Made by a program: the position numbers and the translations under genes. The notes beneath the pieces were generated by a model that was not told the DNA's origin, did no database searches, and saw only the letters and a list, made by a program, of their open reading frames with translations. Below, piece by piece: positions 19,711 through 28,148 of a stretch of 64,000 nucleotides of DNA; the stretch's first letter is position 1, and every line of letters begins with the position of its first letter. Location: assembly GCA_002692965.1 (NCBI GenBank), contig NZNC01000001.1, forward strand, positions 25,592 to 89,591, given 5' to 3'. This DNA comes from Haliea sp. (GTDB lineage Bacteria > Pseudomonadota > Gammaproteobacteria > Pseudomonadales > Halieaceae).

Positions 19711-20313
19711 ATGGGCTTGCGGGAAGAAAAAAAACGGCACACCCGTCAACAGATCCTGCACGCCAGCGCTCAGCGGTTTAGTGATCGGGGTTTCGAGGGC
19801 ACACGCATGGACGATATTGCCCGGGATGCCGGCGTGTCGCGCACCACCCTGTTCAATTACTTTCCCAGCAAGGACGATATCGTGCTGGCGATGGCCAGCA
19901 GCTTCGAGCAACAGTTCCCGGAGCGCATCCGCGCCAGCTGCCACTCACCGGCCAGCACCCGCGAGCGCCTCGCCGACATTTTTCGGGAGGCAGCTCACTA
20001 CTTCACCCGACATCGCGCACTCAACGCGGTTATCTACCCCGAGCTGACCCGCATACGCGGCGGCCGGGACCGGAGCAATCGGCAGGTGACGGACGCCTAC
20101 CGGGAGGCCTTCACCGAGCTGCTGCAAATCGGGCGGGACCAGGGCGATGTCAGATCCGACATCGCCAGCGACATCCTCGCCGACATGCTGTGGTCGGCCC
20201 TTTCGACCGGCCTCTACCGGGCCTTCGGAGAACACGACAAAAAGCGCGACATTGAAGCCGCATTCGCCGACTACGCCCGCCTGATGGCGGATGCCCTCGC
20301 CCCTCCCCGCTAG
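19711..20313 (+). CDS. TetR/AcrR family transcriptional regulator
   Basis: The N-terminal helix-turn-helix (residues ~10-55) is canonical: TRQQILHASAQRFSDRGFEG, then TRMDDIARDAGVSRTTLFNYF. The C-terminal ligand domain (residues 60-200) is not diagnostic. It is divergent from the acyl-CoA dehydrogenase/phosphotransferase pair, so an acyl-CoA-responsive repressor of that pair is likely by context. The intergenic 19500-19710 is noticeably A/T-rich around 19610-19660, where promoters and an operator would be expected, but I see no clean palindrome. Confidence 0.9.
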   Translation: MGLREEKKRHTRQQILHASAQRFSDRGFEGTRMDDIARDAGVSRTTLFNYFPSKDDIVLAMASSFEQQFPERIRASCHSPASTRERLADIFREAAHYFTRHRALNAVIYPELTRIRGGRDRSNRQVTDAYREAFTELLQIGRDQGDVRSDIASDILADMLWSALSTGLYRAFGEHDKKRDIEAAFADYARLMADALAPPR

Positions 20314-20333
20314 CCCGCTGTACCGGCAGTGCG

Positions 20334-21731
20334 CTAGAAGTGCGCGTTGCCCGGCGTGCGTGGGAACGGGATCGCGTCGCGGACATTCTCCATGCCAGTG
20401 ACATAATTGAGCAGACGCTCAAACCCCAGGCCAAACCCCGCGTGGGGGACGCTGCCGTAACGGCGCAGGTCGCGGTACCACCAGAGCTCGTCACGCAGGC
20501 CGGGGTCCATGCGCTGGTCCAGCACCTCCAGGCGCTCCTCCCGCTGGCTGCCGCCGATGATTTCTCCAATACCCGGCGCCAGAACGTCCATCGCGGCGAC
20601 GGTCTGCTCGTCGTCATTCAGGCGCATGTAGAAGGCCTTGATATCCTTCGGGTAATTCATCAGGACCACGGGCCTGCCGACGTGCTTTTCGGCCAGGTAG
20701 CGCTCGTGCTCGGAAGCCAGGTCCGTACCCCAGGCCACCGGGAATTCAAAGCTTTCACCACAGTTTTCCAGGATACGGACCGCCTCGGCGTACTCCATGC
20801 GCTCGAAAGGCTGTTCAATCACGCAGCGCAGACGCTCGATAACGCCGCTGTCGATACGCTGCTGGAAGAACACCATGTCGTCCTCGCGTTCTTCAAGAAC
20901 CCGGGTGAGCAGGTGCTTGAGCAGGCCCTCGGCCAGGTCGGCATTGTCCTGCAGGTCGGCAAAGGCCACCTCGGGCTCCACCATCCAGAACTCCGCCAGA
21001 TGACGGCTGGTATTGGAGTTTTCCGCGCGGAAGGTGGGGCCGAAGGTGTACACCTTGCTCATCGCCAGGCAGTAGGACTCCACCTCCAGCTGGCCGGACA
21101 CGGTCAGGAAGGCCTCGCCGTCGAAGAAGTCCTGAGCAAAATCCACGGCTCCGGCCGGCGTGCGCGGCAGGTTGGCGAAATCCAGCGTACTGACCCGGAA
21201 CAGCTCCCCCGCACCCTCGCAGTCACTGCCGGTAATGATCGGTGTGTTGACCCAGTAGAAGCCGTGCTGATGGAAGTAATTGTGAATGGCGTTGGCCAGG
21301 GTCGCGCGGACCCGGGTAATCGCCCCGAAGGTGTTGGTGCGCGGGCGCAGATGCGCCTGGGTGCGCAGGTACTCGAAGCTGTGGCGCTTTTTCGCGATGG
21401 GGTAGGACTCGGGGTCCTCGACCCAGCCGTGGACCTCGACCGAACTGGCCTGGATTTCCACGCTCTGCCCTTTGCCCTGGGAGGCCACCAGCTCCCCGTG
21501 CACGGTCACCGCACAGCCAGTGGACAGGTGCAGGACCTCGCTGTGGTAATTCTCCAGCTCACTGGGCACCACCGCCTGCAGGGCATCAAAGGCGGAGCCA
21601 TCGTGCACGGCGAGGAAAGAGATGCCGGCCTTGGAGTCACGCTTGCTGCGCAGCCAGCCACTGACGGTGACCTGGCTGCCAATGGCGAGGGCGCCTGACA
21701 GGATGTGCGCGACGGGGGTGGAACGGGGCAT
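20334..21731 (-). CDS. asnS: Asparaginyl-tRNA synthetase
   Basis: This is a class II aminoacyl-tRNA synthetase of 465 residues (E. coli 466). The N-terminal OB-fold anticodon-binding domain begins [20 protein letters not shown]. Motif 2 appears as [25 protein letters not shown], and motif 3 as [15 protein letters not shown], followed by the class-typical ending [13 protein letters not shown]. The ATG at 21731 is unambiguous. It is convergent with the TetR gene, with a 20-base gap. Confidence 0.97.
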   Translation of the reverse strand: MPRSTPVAHILSGALAIGSQVTVSGWLRSKRDSKAGISFLAVHDGSAFDALQAVVPSELENYHSEVLHLSTGCAVTVHGELVASQGKGQSVEIQASSVEVHGWVEDPESYPIAKKRHSFEYLRTQAHLRPRTNTFGAITRVRATLANAIHNYFHQHGFYWVNTPIITGSDCEGAGELFRVSTLDFANLPRTPAGAVDFAQDFFDGEAFLTVSGQLEVESYCLAMSKVYTFGPTFRAENSNTSRHLAEFWMVEPEVAFADLQDNADLAEGLLKHLLTRVLEEREDDMVFFQQRIDSGVIERLRCVIEQPFERMEYAEAVRILENCGESFEFPVAWGTDLASEHERYLAEKHVGRPVVLMNYPKDIKAFYMRLNDDEQTVAAMDVLAPGIGEIIGGSQREERLEVLDQRMDPGLRDELWWYRDLRRYGSVPHAGFGLGFERLLNYVTGMENVRDAIPFPRTPGNAHF

Positions 21732-21800
21732 GGATGAACTCCCTGGGCCTGAGTCGGAAAGACCCGCAGGATACCCAAAAGCCGCCGGGCTCGGCCAGCC

Positions 21801-22361
21801 TCAGCGAATGCGGCTGAGGGTATTGTTGGCCAGCCGCAGGGGCTCTCGCAGCGCCGGGCCCGCCAGGCTGAAACCCAGCACCGGCGACTGCCCACCCGCA
21901 GCCGACCAGCGCGGGGGGCGACTGTGCTCGAGAACACTGACACGTCCGTCCAGGCCCAGCCGCCAGACCGGGCGGTTGCGGAAGTCCCACAGCGCTTCAT
22001 CGGTCATGAACAACAAGACATCCGTGCGGTGTGCGACCCCCGGGGGCAACAGGGGGGGCTCGGCGCTGGTGGAGGCGTAGTGGGCCACCACCGCGCCGGC
22101 AACCAGCAGGGCCCCTTCACCGTACTGGCCGCCCTCGCCGAAGGTCATCGGCACCACCTCGGGAAACACCAGCACCGCCCGGGCGCTGTCAATCAGGCGG
22201 GCCAGGTCGGGAGAACCGTGTGTGACCCGGTCCAGCACGCGACTGGCCCGTTGCTCCAGGGTATCCACCCGCGGCGGAGACTCGGCCCGTATTGATCCGC
22301 TTGCCACCGACAGCAGGCAGAGGAGGCACCACAGACCCGTGAGCCGGCGCCAGGCGCTCAC
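21801..22361 (-). CDS. SYLF/YSC84-type lipid-binding protein, secreted
   Basis: The start is taken as the GTG at 22361, which overlaps the stop of the upstream dehydrogenase gene as GTGA. It gives a signal peptide (VSAWRRLTGLWCLLCLLSVA) cleaved near SGSIRAES. The mature part has the SYLF signature: ARAVLVFPEVVPMTFGEGG, followed by GEGALLVAG and FMTDEALWDF. The family binds phosphoinositides in eukaryotes; bacterial members are periplasmic or outer-membrane associated and of unknown function. Translational coupling with the SDR gene suggests a shared role, not known. Confidence 0.75.
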   Translation of the reverse strand: MSAWRRLTGLWCLLCLLSVASGSIRAESPPRVDTLEQRASRVLDRVTHGSPDLARLIDSARAVLVFPEVVPMTFGEGGQYGEGALLVAGAVVAHYASTSAEPPLLPPGVAHRTDVLLFMTDEALWDFRNRPVWRLGLDGRVSVLEHSRPPRWSAAGGQSPVLGFSLAGPALREPLRLANNTLSRIR

Positions 22362-23305
22362 GTCAGATCCACCCCGGTCCACTCCACCGACAGCGCCCAC
22401 AATTGTTCGGCGGCCTGTGGATCGGTGGCGTGGGACTGCACGCCCTCGAAGTCGTCCGGGCCCGCCGCGGCCGCCACATGGCAGTCCTCCAGATACAAGC
22501 CCCCGCAGCCCTCGAGATCAGGCGCCGTGGCCGCCCAGACCGACGTCGCCGCCCCCTGGGCCGGGGTCTTGAACTGCAGCCGGGTGCCCTCGGGCAAGTT
22601 GCGGGTCATGGCGCGCATGTCGTCAGCATCCATGTGGCGGCCCAGCTCGGTATTGATGGCACCCGGGTGTACCGCAAAAGCGCGCACGCCGCGCTCGCGC
22701 AGGCGGGCGTCCAGGGCCACCGTGAACAGGACATTGGCGGTCTTCGACTGCCCGTAGGCGTCCCACTTGTCGTAGGCCCGCTGCCGGTAGTTGGGGTCAT
22801 CGAAGTGCATGCCGCCCATGCGATGACCGGCAGAACTCAGGTTGACCACCCGCGCCGCCCTTCCCGGCTTTGCGGCGGCCTGCAGAGCGGGTGCGAGCAG
22901 CACCGTAAGCAGGAAATGGCCAACGTGATTGGTACCCAGCTGCATCTCGAAGCCCTGCCGGGTATGGCCGAGCGGAGTCGCCATGACTCCCGCATTGTTG
23001 ATCAGCAGATCAATGCGGGGCCAGTCGTGCAGGATACCCTGGGCAGCCTGGCGAATCTGGTCGAGATCAGCCAGATCCAGCCGGACACTGTGCAGCCGCT
23101 CCGCGGGCACCTCATTGGCCAGACGCTCACGCACCGTTTCCAGCTTTGCCGTGTCCCTGGCCAGCATCACCACCTCGGCACCCGCGGCGGCCAGGCTGCG
23201 CACGGTCTCCACACCCAGCCCCGCCGAGGCCCCCGTCACTACCGCCACCTTCCCCGCCAGGGAAACGCCCTGCAGCACTTCATCGGTCGTCGTTTCGAAG
23301 GCCAT
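22358..23305 (-). CDS. Short-chain dehydrogenase/reductase (retinol dehydrogenase-like)
   Basis: The 315-residue protein is an NAD(P)-dependent SDR. The cofactor motif VTGASAGLG, the NNAG motif INNAGVMATP and the catalytic YGQSK (with SSAGHRMGG upstream) are all intact. The layout resembles retinol-dehydrogenase or WW-domain-oxidoreductase type SDRs, which act on hydrophobic alcohols or aldehydes. The actual substrate cannot be told. It is divergent from the PPOX gene and coupled with the SYLF gene downstream. Confidence 0.88.
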   Translation of the reverse strand: MAFETTTDEVLQGVSLAGKVAVVTGASAGLGVETVRSLAAAGAEVVMLARDTAKLETVRERLANEVPAERLHSVRLDLADLDQIRQAAQGILHDWPRIDLLINNAGVMATPLGHTRQGFEMQLGTNHVGHFLLTVLLAPALQAAAKPGRAARVVNLSSAGHRMGGMHFDDPNYRQRAYDKWDAYGQSKTANVLFTVALDARLRERGVRAFAVHPGAINTELGRHMDADDMRAMTRNLPEGTRLQFKTPAQGAATSVWAATAPDLEGCGGLYLEDCHVAAAAGPDDFEGVQSHATDPQAAEQLWALSVEWTGVDLT

Positions 23306-23398
23306 TCATTCGCTCCTGTAGCTGTTATCATGCACGGCACGCGGGGCGCGCGTCTTCGCCCGCACTCCGCACCGGAACACGACTCTACCGGAAGGCCA

Positions 23399-23794
23399 AT
23401 GAACAGGGAACTGATGGCACAGATCGACACGGCGCAGTACATCAGTCTGGCCACCCGCCGCCGCAACGGCAAATTTGTACCCACACCGGTGTGGTTTGCG
23501 CCGCAGGGTGGAGCCTACTATGTGTTTTCCTCGGGCGATGCAGGCAAGGTCAAGCGCCTGCGCAACTTCAGCGATGCCCGTATTGCCCCCTGCACAGTCA
23601 CCGGCAAGCTGACCGATGGCTGGGTGGAAGCCAAAGCACAGCTGATCGAGGACCCCGCCGAAATACGCAGCGCGCTCGAGGCCCTGCAACACAAGTATGG
23701 CTGGCAGATGCGCCTCATCAACTTCCTGTCACGGCTGAGCGGCCGGCTCAAGCAGCGCGCCTACATCCGCGTACTGCCGCGTTCGGGGGGCTGA
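23399..23794 (+). CDS. PPOX-class flavin/F420-type split-barrel protein
   Basis: Starting at ATG 23399 the protein has 131 residues and the split-barrel fold of pyridoxamine-phosphate-oxidase-like proteins: YISLATRRRNGKFVPTPVWF, YYVFSSGDAGKVKRLRNFSD and ARIAPCTVTGKLTDGWVEA. It is close to the Rv2061-type 'PPOX class putative F420-dependent' family; cofactor (FMN, F420 or haem) cannot be decided. Its 3' end overlaps the convergent TPR lipoprotein gene by 34 bases. Confidence 0.8.
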   Translation: MNRELMAQIDTAQYISLATRRRNGKFVPTPVWFAPQGGAYYVFSSGDAGKVKRLRNFSDARIAPCTVTGKLTDGWVEAKAQLIEDPAEIRSALEALQHKYGWQMRLINFLSRLSGRLKQRAYIRVLPRSGG

Positions 23795-24945
23795 GCCCGG
23801 GCCTGCTGCAGTACCCGCAGCTTTCCTTCCAGGGCGCGCACATCACTGTCCAGGCTGGCGGCCGCCAGGGCGCGCTCCAGCAGTGCCTCGGCGCGGCGGT
23901 TGTGCCCCAGGCGCAGCTCCACCAGAGCGGCCTCCTTGAGCAACTGACTGTCATCCGGGAGCAGTTTCAGTGCCCACTGGTAATGGACAAGGGCAGCCGT
24001 CCAGTTTTCCTGTGCCCCCGCGTGCTGGGCCAGTGAGGCGTGATACCAGGGGCTGCTGTCCCGGTGCTGCCTCAAGGCGTACTCCCAGCGCTGGCGTTCG
24101 CTGTCCCGCCCCTGCCGACTGTAGAGCAACACCAGGTTGTTCATCGCGGAGCGCTCACGGGAATCCAGCTCAAGGGCGCGCAACCAGGCCTCCTCGGCAA
24201 TATCCTCCCGCTCCGCGTGCCGGTAAAGCACCCCGACATTCACCCACAGCTGCGCCATGTCCGGCGCAAGGCGCAGGGCACGCAGGGATTCCCGCCAGGC
24301 CAAGCCCATATCGCCGGCTTCCATGGCCTCCACGGCCAGGTTGTTGTAGTGCAGCGCCGCCGCCTGGTAGTCGCGCAGCAGGTGGGTACCGGCCACGTCC
24401 CCGGGCTGCAAGGGGTCGATATCGACCATGTAGCGATTGCCATCCGGCAGCCGCACCACCACGTTCACATGCAGCCCGCGGGCAACCCGATCGCCCAGAT
24501 GTGACCACTGGGGACGGACCTCGAGCCACTGGAAGCGCGCATCCAGGCCCGCTTCGCGGGCCAGGGCCACGAACAGGTTGGCGTATCCGAGGCAATTGGC
24601 AGTGCCGCGGTGGAACACCTCGCGGGCACTGCCGTCGGCAAAGGGGTCGTACTGGAGGCCGAGGGTTCCCGCGCCGCGCAGCGCCTCGTGCAGGCTGGTC
24701 AGACGACGCTGGGGATGCGCGTCCCGGGGGGCGTAATGGACCAGAAACCGGCGCATCGCCTCATCCAGCCCCAGCAGGTCGGCAGCCGGTTCATCCGCTG
24801 CGGCAGATGCCTCAATGCCCGGCAGGGGCGGCAGGTCACGCACGGCATCGGCAAAGCGTGGCGTGTGGCTGCAGCCCACCACCGTGATCAGCGCCAGGGT
24901 GATGATCAGCCTTGCGACCCGGATACCGCGGAACGGGCTTGTCAT
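23761..24945 (-). CDS. Lipoprotein with transglutaminase-like domain and TPR repeats
   Basis: The start at ATG 24945 behind GGAGAGGGG gives a lipoprotein signal (LIITLALITVVGC). Residues ~80-195 form a transglutaminase-like fold with a visible Cys-His-Asp set: GTANCLGYANLFVALAREAG, then GLHVNVVVRL, then MVDIDPLQP. TPR repeats fill the C-terminal half (for example AEEAWLRALELDSRERSAMN). It is probably anchored to the periplasmic side of the outer membrane. The substrate and reaction are unknown; bacterial members of this fold are usually proteases or amidases. It reads away from the small membrane protein gene. Confidence 0.8.
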   Translation of the reverse strand: MTSPFRGIRVARLIITLALITVVGCSHTPRFADAVRDLPPLPGIEASAAADEPAADLLGLDEAMRRFLVHYAPRDAHPQRRLTSLHEALRGAGTLGLQYDPFADGSAREVFHRGTANCLGYANLFVALAREAGLDARFQWLEVRPQWSHLGDRVARGLHVNVVVRLPDGNRYMVDIDPLQPGDVAGTHLLRDYQAAALHYNNLAVEAMEAGDMGLAWRESLRALRLAPDMAQLWVNVGVLYRHAEREDIAEEAWLRALELDSRERSAMNNLVLLYSRQGRDSERQRWEYALRQHRDSSPWYHASLAQHAGAQENWTAALVHYQWALKLLPDDSQLLKEAALVELRLGHNRRAEALLERALAAASLDSDVRALEGKLRVLQQARAQPPERGSTRM

Positions 24946-25123
24946 ACCGGCCCCTCTCCCTTTAGCGTTGGTCAAAGTATAGACCGTTCAGCGGCGATCT
25001 GCCGTCGCCCGGCCAGCGTCGTTCAGCGCCGGGATCGCGGTTTTCTTGACCCGCATCAAGGCGGAAAGGCCGCGGCTTTTCCACACTGGGAAGTATCGGC
25101 AACCCGAATCAGGGAGGTTTGAC

Positions 25124-25255
25124 ATGACCCAACACATGCGCCCGGAAGACACCCGGGAAGACGAACGCACCCTCAAGCGCCTGGCGGCAGTCACCGCGGG
25201 CTTTCTGGTAGCGACCGCGGTCATGGCGGTGGTGATCGGCCTGGTAATGGGCTGA
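25124..25255 (+). CDS. Small single-pass membrane protein
   Basis: The 43-residue product has an acidic/basic N-terminal half (RPEDTREDERTLKRL) and one hydrophobic helix at the C-terminus (AVTAGFLVATAVMAVVIGLV). GGGAGG is correctly spaced before the ATG at 25124, which supports translation. It ends 2 bases before the stop of the convergent cysH. No family is recognised; it may be a lineage-specific membrane peptide. Confidence 0.6.
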   Translation: MTQHMRPEDTREDERTLKRLAAVTAGFLVATAVMAVVIGLVMG

Positions 25256-25257
25256 GT

Positions 25258-25899
25258 TCAGGCCGCCGTATGCAGCCCGCACTCGCGGCCGTCGTGCACC
25301 TTGGTGGGATCGAAATAGTGACGGCAGCTGGGAAGGTGGTGCTCGGCCATGTAGGCCTCCACGTCGGCCTCCGACCAGTAGAACAAGGGCGCTACCTTGA
25401 GAATGCCGCGGTCATCCAGTGACACGACGTCCAGGGTCTTGCGGTGCTCGGTCTCTTCCCGGCGGATACCGGTGAGCCAGATCTCCGGTTGGAACTCCGC
25501 CAGCGCCCGGGCGAAGGGCTCCAGCTTGACCTGCCGGGTAAACTCCCGGTGGCGCTCTTCGTCGTCCACCGTGGGGATGCCGCCCATGATGGCATTGCGC
25601 CGCTCGGAGGTCATCAGCGGTGAGTAGACATGGATGTTGAGCGCCAGATCCTGGATCAGACGCTCGGCCACCACGTAGGTATCCCGCAGGTTGTAACCGG
25701 TATCCACCCAAATCGTCGGCACGGAGGGATCCACCTGGCTGACCAGATGCAGCATCACGGCGGCATTGCGCCCCATGCTGGTGGTGGCAATGGTGCGGCG
25801 GCCCTGGGCCAGGGCCCAGCTAACCACCTCGCCGGCACTGGCGTGGCGGAGCGCGGCGTTGGCCTTGGCAATATCAATATCCACTACAGATCGCGTCAC
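25258..25899 (-). CDS. cysH: Phosphoadenylylsulfate reductase family protein
   Basis: The protein reduces activated sulfate to sulfite in cysteine synthesis. DTGYNLRDTYVVAERL, WLTGIRREETEHRKTLDVV, LKVAPLFYWSEADVEAYM and the C-terminal ECGLH with the single catalytic Cys are conserved. The CC/CxxC cysteines that bind a 4Fe-4S cluster in APS reductases are absent, so PAPS is the likely substrate. At 213 residues it is shorter than E. coli CysH (244), and the usual SSSFG loop reads TTSMG. The start is a GTG with no clear ribosome site; a second GTG at 25884 is possible. Confidence 0.85.
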   Translation of the reverse strand: MTRSVVDIDIAKANAALRHASAGEVVSWALAQGRRTIATTSMGRNAAVMLHLVSQVDPSVPTIWVDTGYNLRDTYVVAERLIQDLALNIHVYSPLMTSERRNAIMGGIPTVDDEERHREFTRQVKLEPFARALAEFQPEIWLTGIRREETEHRKTLDVVSLDDRGILKVAPLFYWSEADVEAYMAEHHLPSCRHYFDPTKVHDGRECGLHTAA

Positions 25900-25920
25900 A
25901 CAGAACAGGATGAGCGAGGC

Positions 25921-25972
25921 ACTTTAAAGAATCAAAACAGCCTTGCCAAATAACTTACTTGCATATCGTTAT
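25921..25972 (-). promoter_or_regulatory. cysH promoter with a possible activator palindrome
   Basis: On the minus strand TTGGCA (25949-25944) and TAAAGT (25926-25921) are separated by 17 bases. Just upstream, ATAAC (25950-25954) and GTTAT (25968-25972) form an inverted repeat in an A/T-rich patch that stands out in this G/C-rich genome. A LysR-type activator such as CysB would bind here; that assignment is inference. Confidence 0.4.
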
Positions 25973-26112
25973 GCAGACCCCCCCGGCCCCCGGTGCACCG
26001 ACATCAGGGGCTTTGAGCGGATCGGCCAATCGCCCTGACACCCCGGCACCATTGCAGCGCGCCCCGGGCGCGCCAATACTGCGGCAATCCACTGTCAGTC
26101 CGGGAGCACACC

Positions 26113-27240
26113 ATGACGCAGACCCTGTCCGAACGCCTGGGTATCGACTACCCCATCTTCGCATTCACCCACTGCCGCGACGTGGTTGTCGCCGTCAGCA
26201 AGGCCGGCGGCATCGGCGTACTCGGCGCAGTGGGCTTCACGCCCGAGCAGCTGAAGGAAGAGCTGGACTGGATCGACGAGCACATCGGCGACCGCCCCTA
26301 CGGCGTGGATATCGTGATCCCCCAGAAGTACGAGGGCATGGGGGACATGAGCCCGGAGGAACTGGAAGCCCAGCTGTGGAAAATGATTCCCCCGGAACAT
26401 ATCGACTTCGCCCAGAAACTGCTCGCCGACGCCGGCGTGCCGGAATGGCCCGACGGCAGCAAGAGCATGGGTCTGCTGGGCTGGACCGAAGCCACCGCCA
26501 CGCCGCTGCTGGAAGAGGCGCTGAAGCGGCCCAAATGCCGTCTGATCGCCAACGCGCTGGGCACCCCGCCCGCGGACAAGATTCGCCGGGTACAGGAATC
26601 GGGCCGCCTGATCGGCGCACTCTGCGGCCGGGTCAAGCAGGCCGTGGCCCACAAGGAGGCCGGGCTCGATTTCGTGGTGGCCCAGGGCGGTGAAGGCGGC
26701 GGGCACACCGGCGACGTCGGCTCGATGGTGTTGTGGCCGCAGATCGTCGATGCCATCGGCGACCTGCCGATGCTGGCCGCCGGGGGCATTGGCAATGGCC
26801 GGCAGGTCGCGGCGGCCATGGCCCTGGGGGCCGCCGGCGTGTGGACCGGCTCACTCTGGCTGACCGTGGAGGAGGCCCACATGGAACCGGCGCAGAAGGC
26901 CACCCTGCTCAAGGCCACCAGCGAAGACACCGTGCGCTCGCGCTCGTGGACCGGCAAGCCCTGCCGCATGCTGCGCAACGAGTGGACCGAGGCCTGGGAG
27001 CGCGCGGACACGCCGGAACCGCTGGGCATGCCCCTGCAGGGCATGGTGACCTCGGACGGCATTCGACGCACCGCGGTCTACGCCAGCCACGGCGACTGCC
27101 AGAAGGTGGCCTTCAACCCCTGCGGTCAGGTGATCGGCCAGATCAACGAAGTGGAATCCGTACGCCAAGTGATGTTCCGCCTCCTCGACGAGTACGTCGA
27201 GGCAGTGGGCAAGGCGGGCAGCCTGCTGCCGGAGGTGTAG
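26113..27240 (+). CDS. Nitronate monooxygenase family flavoprotein
   Basis: The 375-residue TIM-barrel protein belongs to the 2-nitropropane dioxygenase/NMO family, FMN enzymes that oxidise alkyl nitronates. FMN-binding segments are visible: SKAGGIGVLGAVG, FVVAQGGEGGGHTGDVG, MLAAGGIGNGRQVAAAMALG and GVWTGSLWL. GGGAG precedes the ATG. The long variant with an inserted segment (PECxW-like region around residues 110-130) resembles the class sometimes acting on 2-nitropropane or on acyl-CoA-like substrates; the in vivo substrate is unknown. Confidence 0.85.
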   Translation: MTQTLSERLGIDYPIFAFTHCRDVVVAVSKAGGIGVLGAVGFTPEQLKEELDWIDEHIGDRPYGVDIVIPQKYEGMGDMSPEELEAQLWKMIPPEHIDFAQKLLADAGVPEWPDGSKSMGLLGWTEATATPLLEEALKRPKCRLIANALGTPPADKIRRVQESGRLIGALCGRVKQAVAHKEAGLDFVVAQGGEGGGHTGDVGSMVLWPQIVDAIGDLPMLAAGGIGNGRQVAAAMALGAAGVWTGSLWLTVEEAHMEPAQKATLLKATSEDTVRSRSWTGKPCRMLRNEWTEAWERADTPEPLGMPLQGMVTSDGIRRTAVYASHGDCQKVAFNPCGQVIGQINEVESVRQVMFRLLDEYVEAVGKAGSLLPEV

Positions 27241-27294
27241 ACAGGCCTTGGCAGCCTGCCGGGCCGGCCAGCGGGGCCGCGCCCGGTGCGGAAT

Positions 27295-28077
27295 TCAGCG
27301 CGACTCCAGTTCGTCGTAAAGGTCGAGGAACTGCCCGGTCAGCTTGTGGCTGGGCGCCAGGTCGATCAGCGGGCGGTGCTCCCGGTGGGATTCGCGCATT
27401 TTCACCGAGGCACTCAGGTAGGTGGCACACACCGGGTAGCCCTCCTCCTCGAGCTCGGCCACCAGCTCCCCCGGCAAGCGCGCCTGGCTGTTGAACTGGT
27501 TGATCAGGATGCCCTCCACCTCCAGGTCCGGATTGTGGTCCTCCTGCAGCTCGGCGATGTTGTCCATCAGCGCATACAGGCTCTGGCGTGCAAAGCTGTC
27601 GCAATCAAAGGGAATCAGTACCGCATCGGCGGCAATCAGCGCCGATTTGGAGAAGAAGTTGAAGTTCGGCGGGGTGTCGATATAGATGCGATCGTAGACC
27701 TCATCCAGCTTTTCCAGGGCGTCGCGCAGCTTGTAGATCTTGTAGCGGGCCTCCAGCTCGCGCTCCAGTTGTGTGAGATAGGGGCTGGAGGGCAGCAGGT
27801 AGAGATTTTCCCAGGGCGTCTCCCAGACAAAGGCATCGGGGTTCTTGCGCATGCGCTTGGAGCCCACCGTCTGCTTGAACAACCCGGCCGCACCCTGGGC
27901 CTCGGCGGGAAAAGCCTCGGCGTCGATCTCGCCCACCAGATAGTGCGTGGTATTGCCCTGCACATCCAGGTCCACCACCAGGGTGCGCAGGCCGCGGGCG
28001 GCGCTGATCGCGGCGAGATTGCAGGTGATGCTGGTCTTGCCCACGCCACCTTTCTGGTTGAATACCACGCGTTTCAT
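27295..28077 (-). CDS. ParA-family ATPase (orphan)
   Basis: This is a deviant-Walker P-loop ATPase. The start at 28077 gives MKRVVFNQKGGVGKTSITCN, with the signature Lys (KGGVGKT), and YIDTPPNFNF forms the Walker B region. It has 260 residues without an N-terminal DNA-binding domain, closest to small ParA proteins. No parB gene or parS-like array is next to it, and the replication origin region is not here, so this is probably an orphan positioning ATPase rather than the chromosome partition pair. Neighbours (alcohol dehydrogenase, nitronate monooxygenase) give no hint. Confidence 0.85.
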   Translation of the reverse strand: MKRVVFNQKGGVGKTSITCNLAAISAARGLRTLVVDLDVQGNTTHYLVGEIDAEAFPAEAQGAAGLFKQTVGSKRMRKNPDAFVWETPWENLYLLPSSPYLTQLERELEARYKIYKLRDALEKLDEVYDRIYIDTPPNFNFFSKSALIAADAVLIPFDCDSFARQSLYALMDNIAELQEDHNPDLEVEGILINQFNSQARLPGELVAELEEEGYPVCATYLSASVKMRESHREHRPLIDLAPSHKLTGQFLDLYDELESR

Positions 28078-28148
28078 GCGGAGACCTCCACCTGTCACAG
28101 GGCTGATCAGTGTAGCCAATGGCCAGGGGCTTGAATAGGCACCCGGAT

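Noticed and set aside
27295..28077. Chromosome partition locus parAB near the replication origin.
   Set aside because: No parB, parS-like sites, dnaA, gidA or rsmG are seen nearby.
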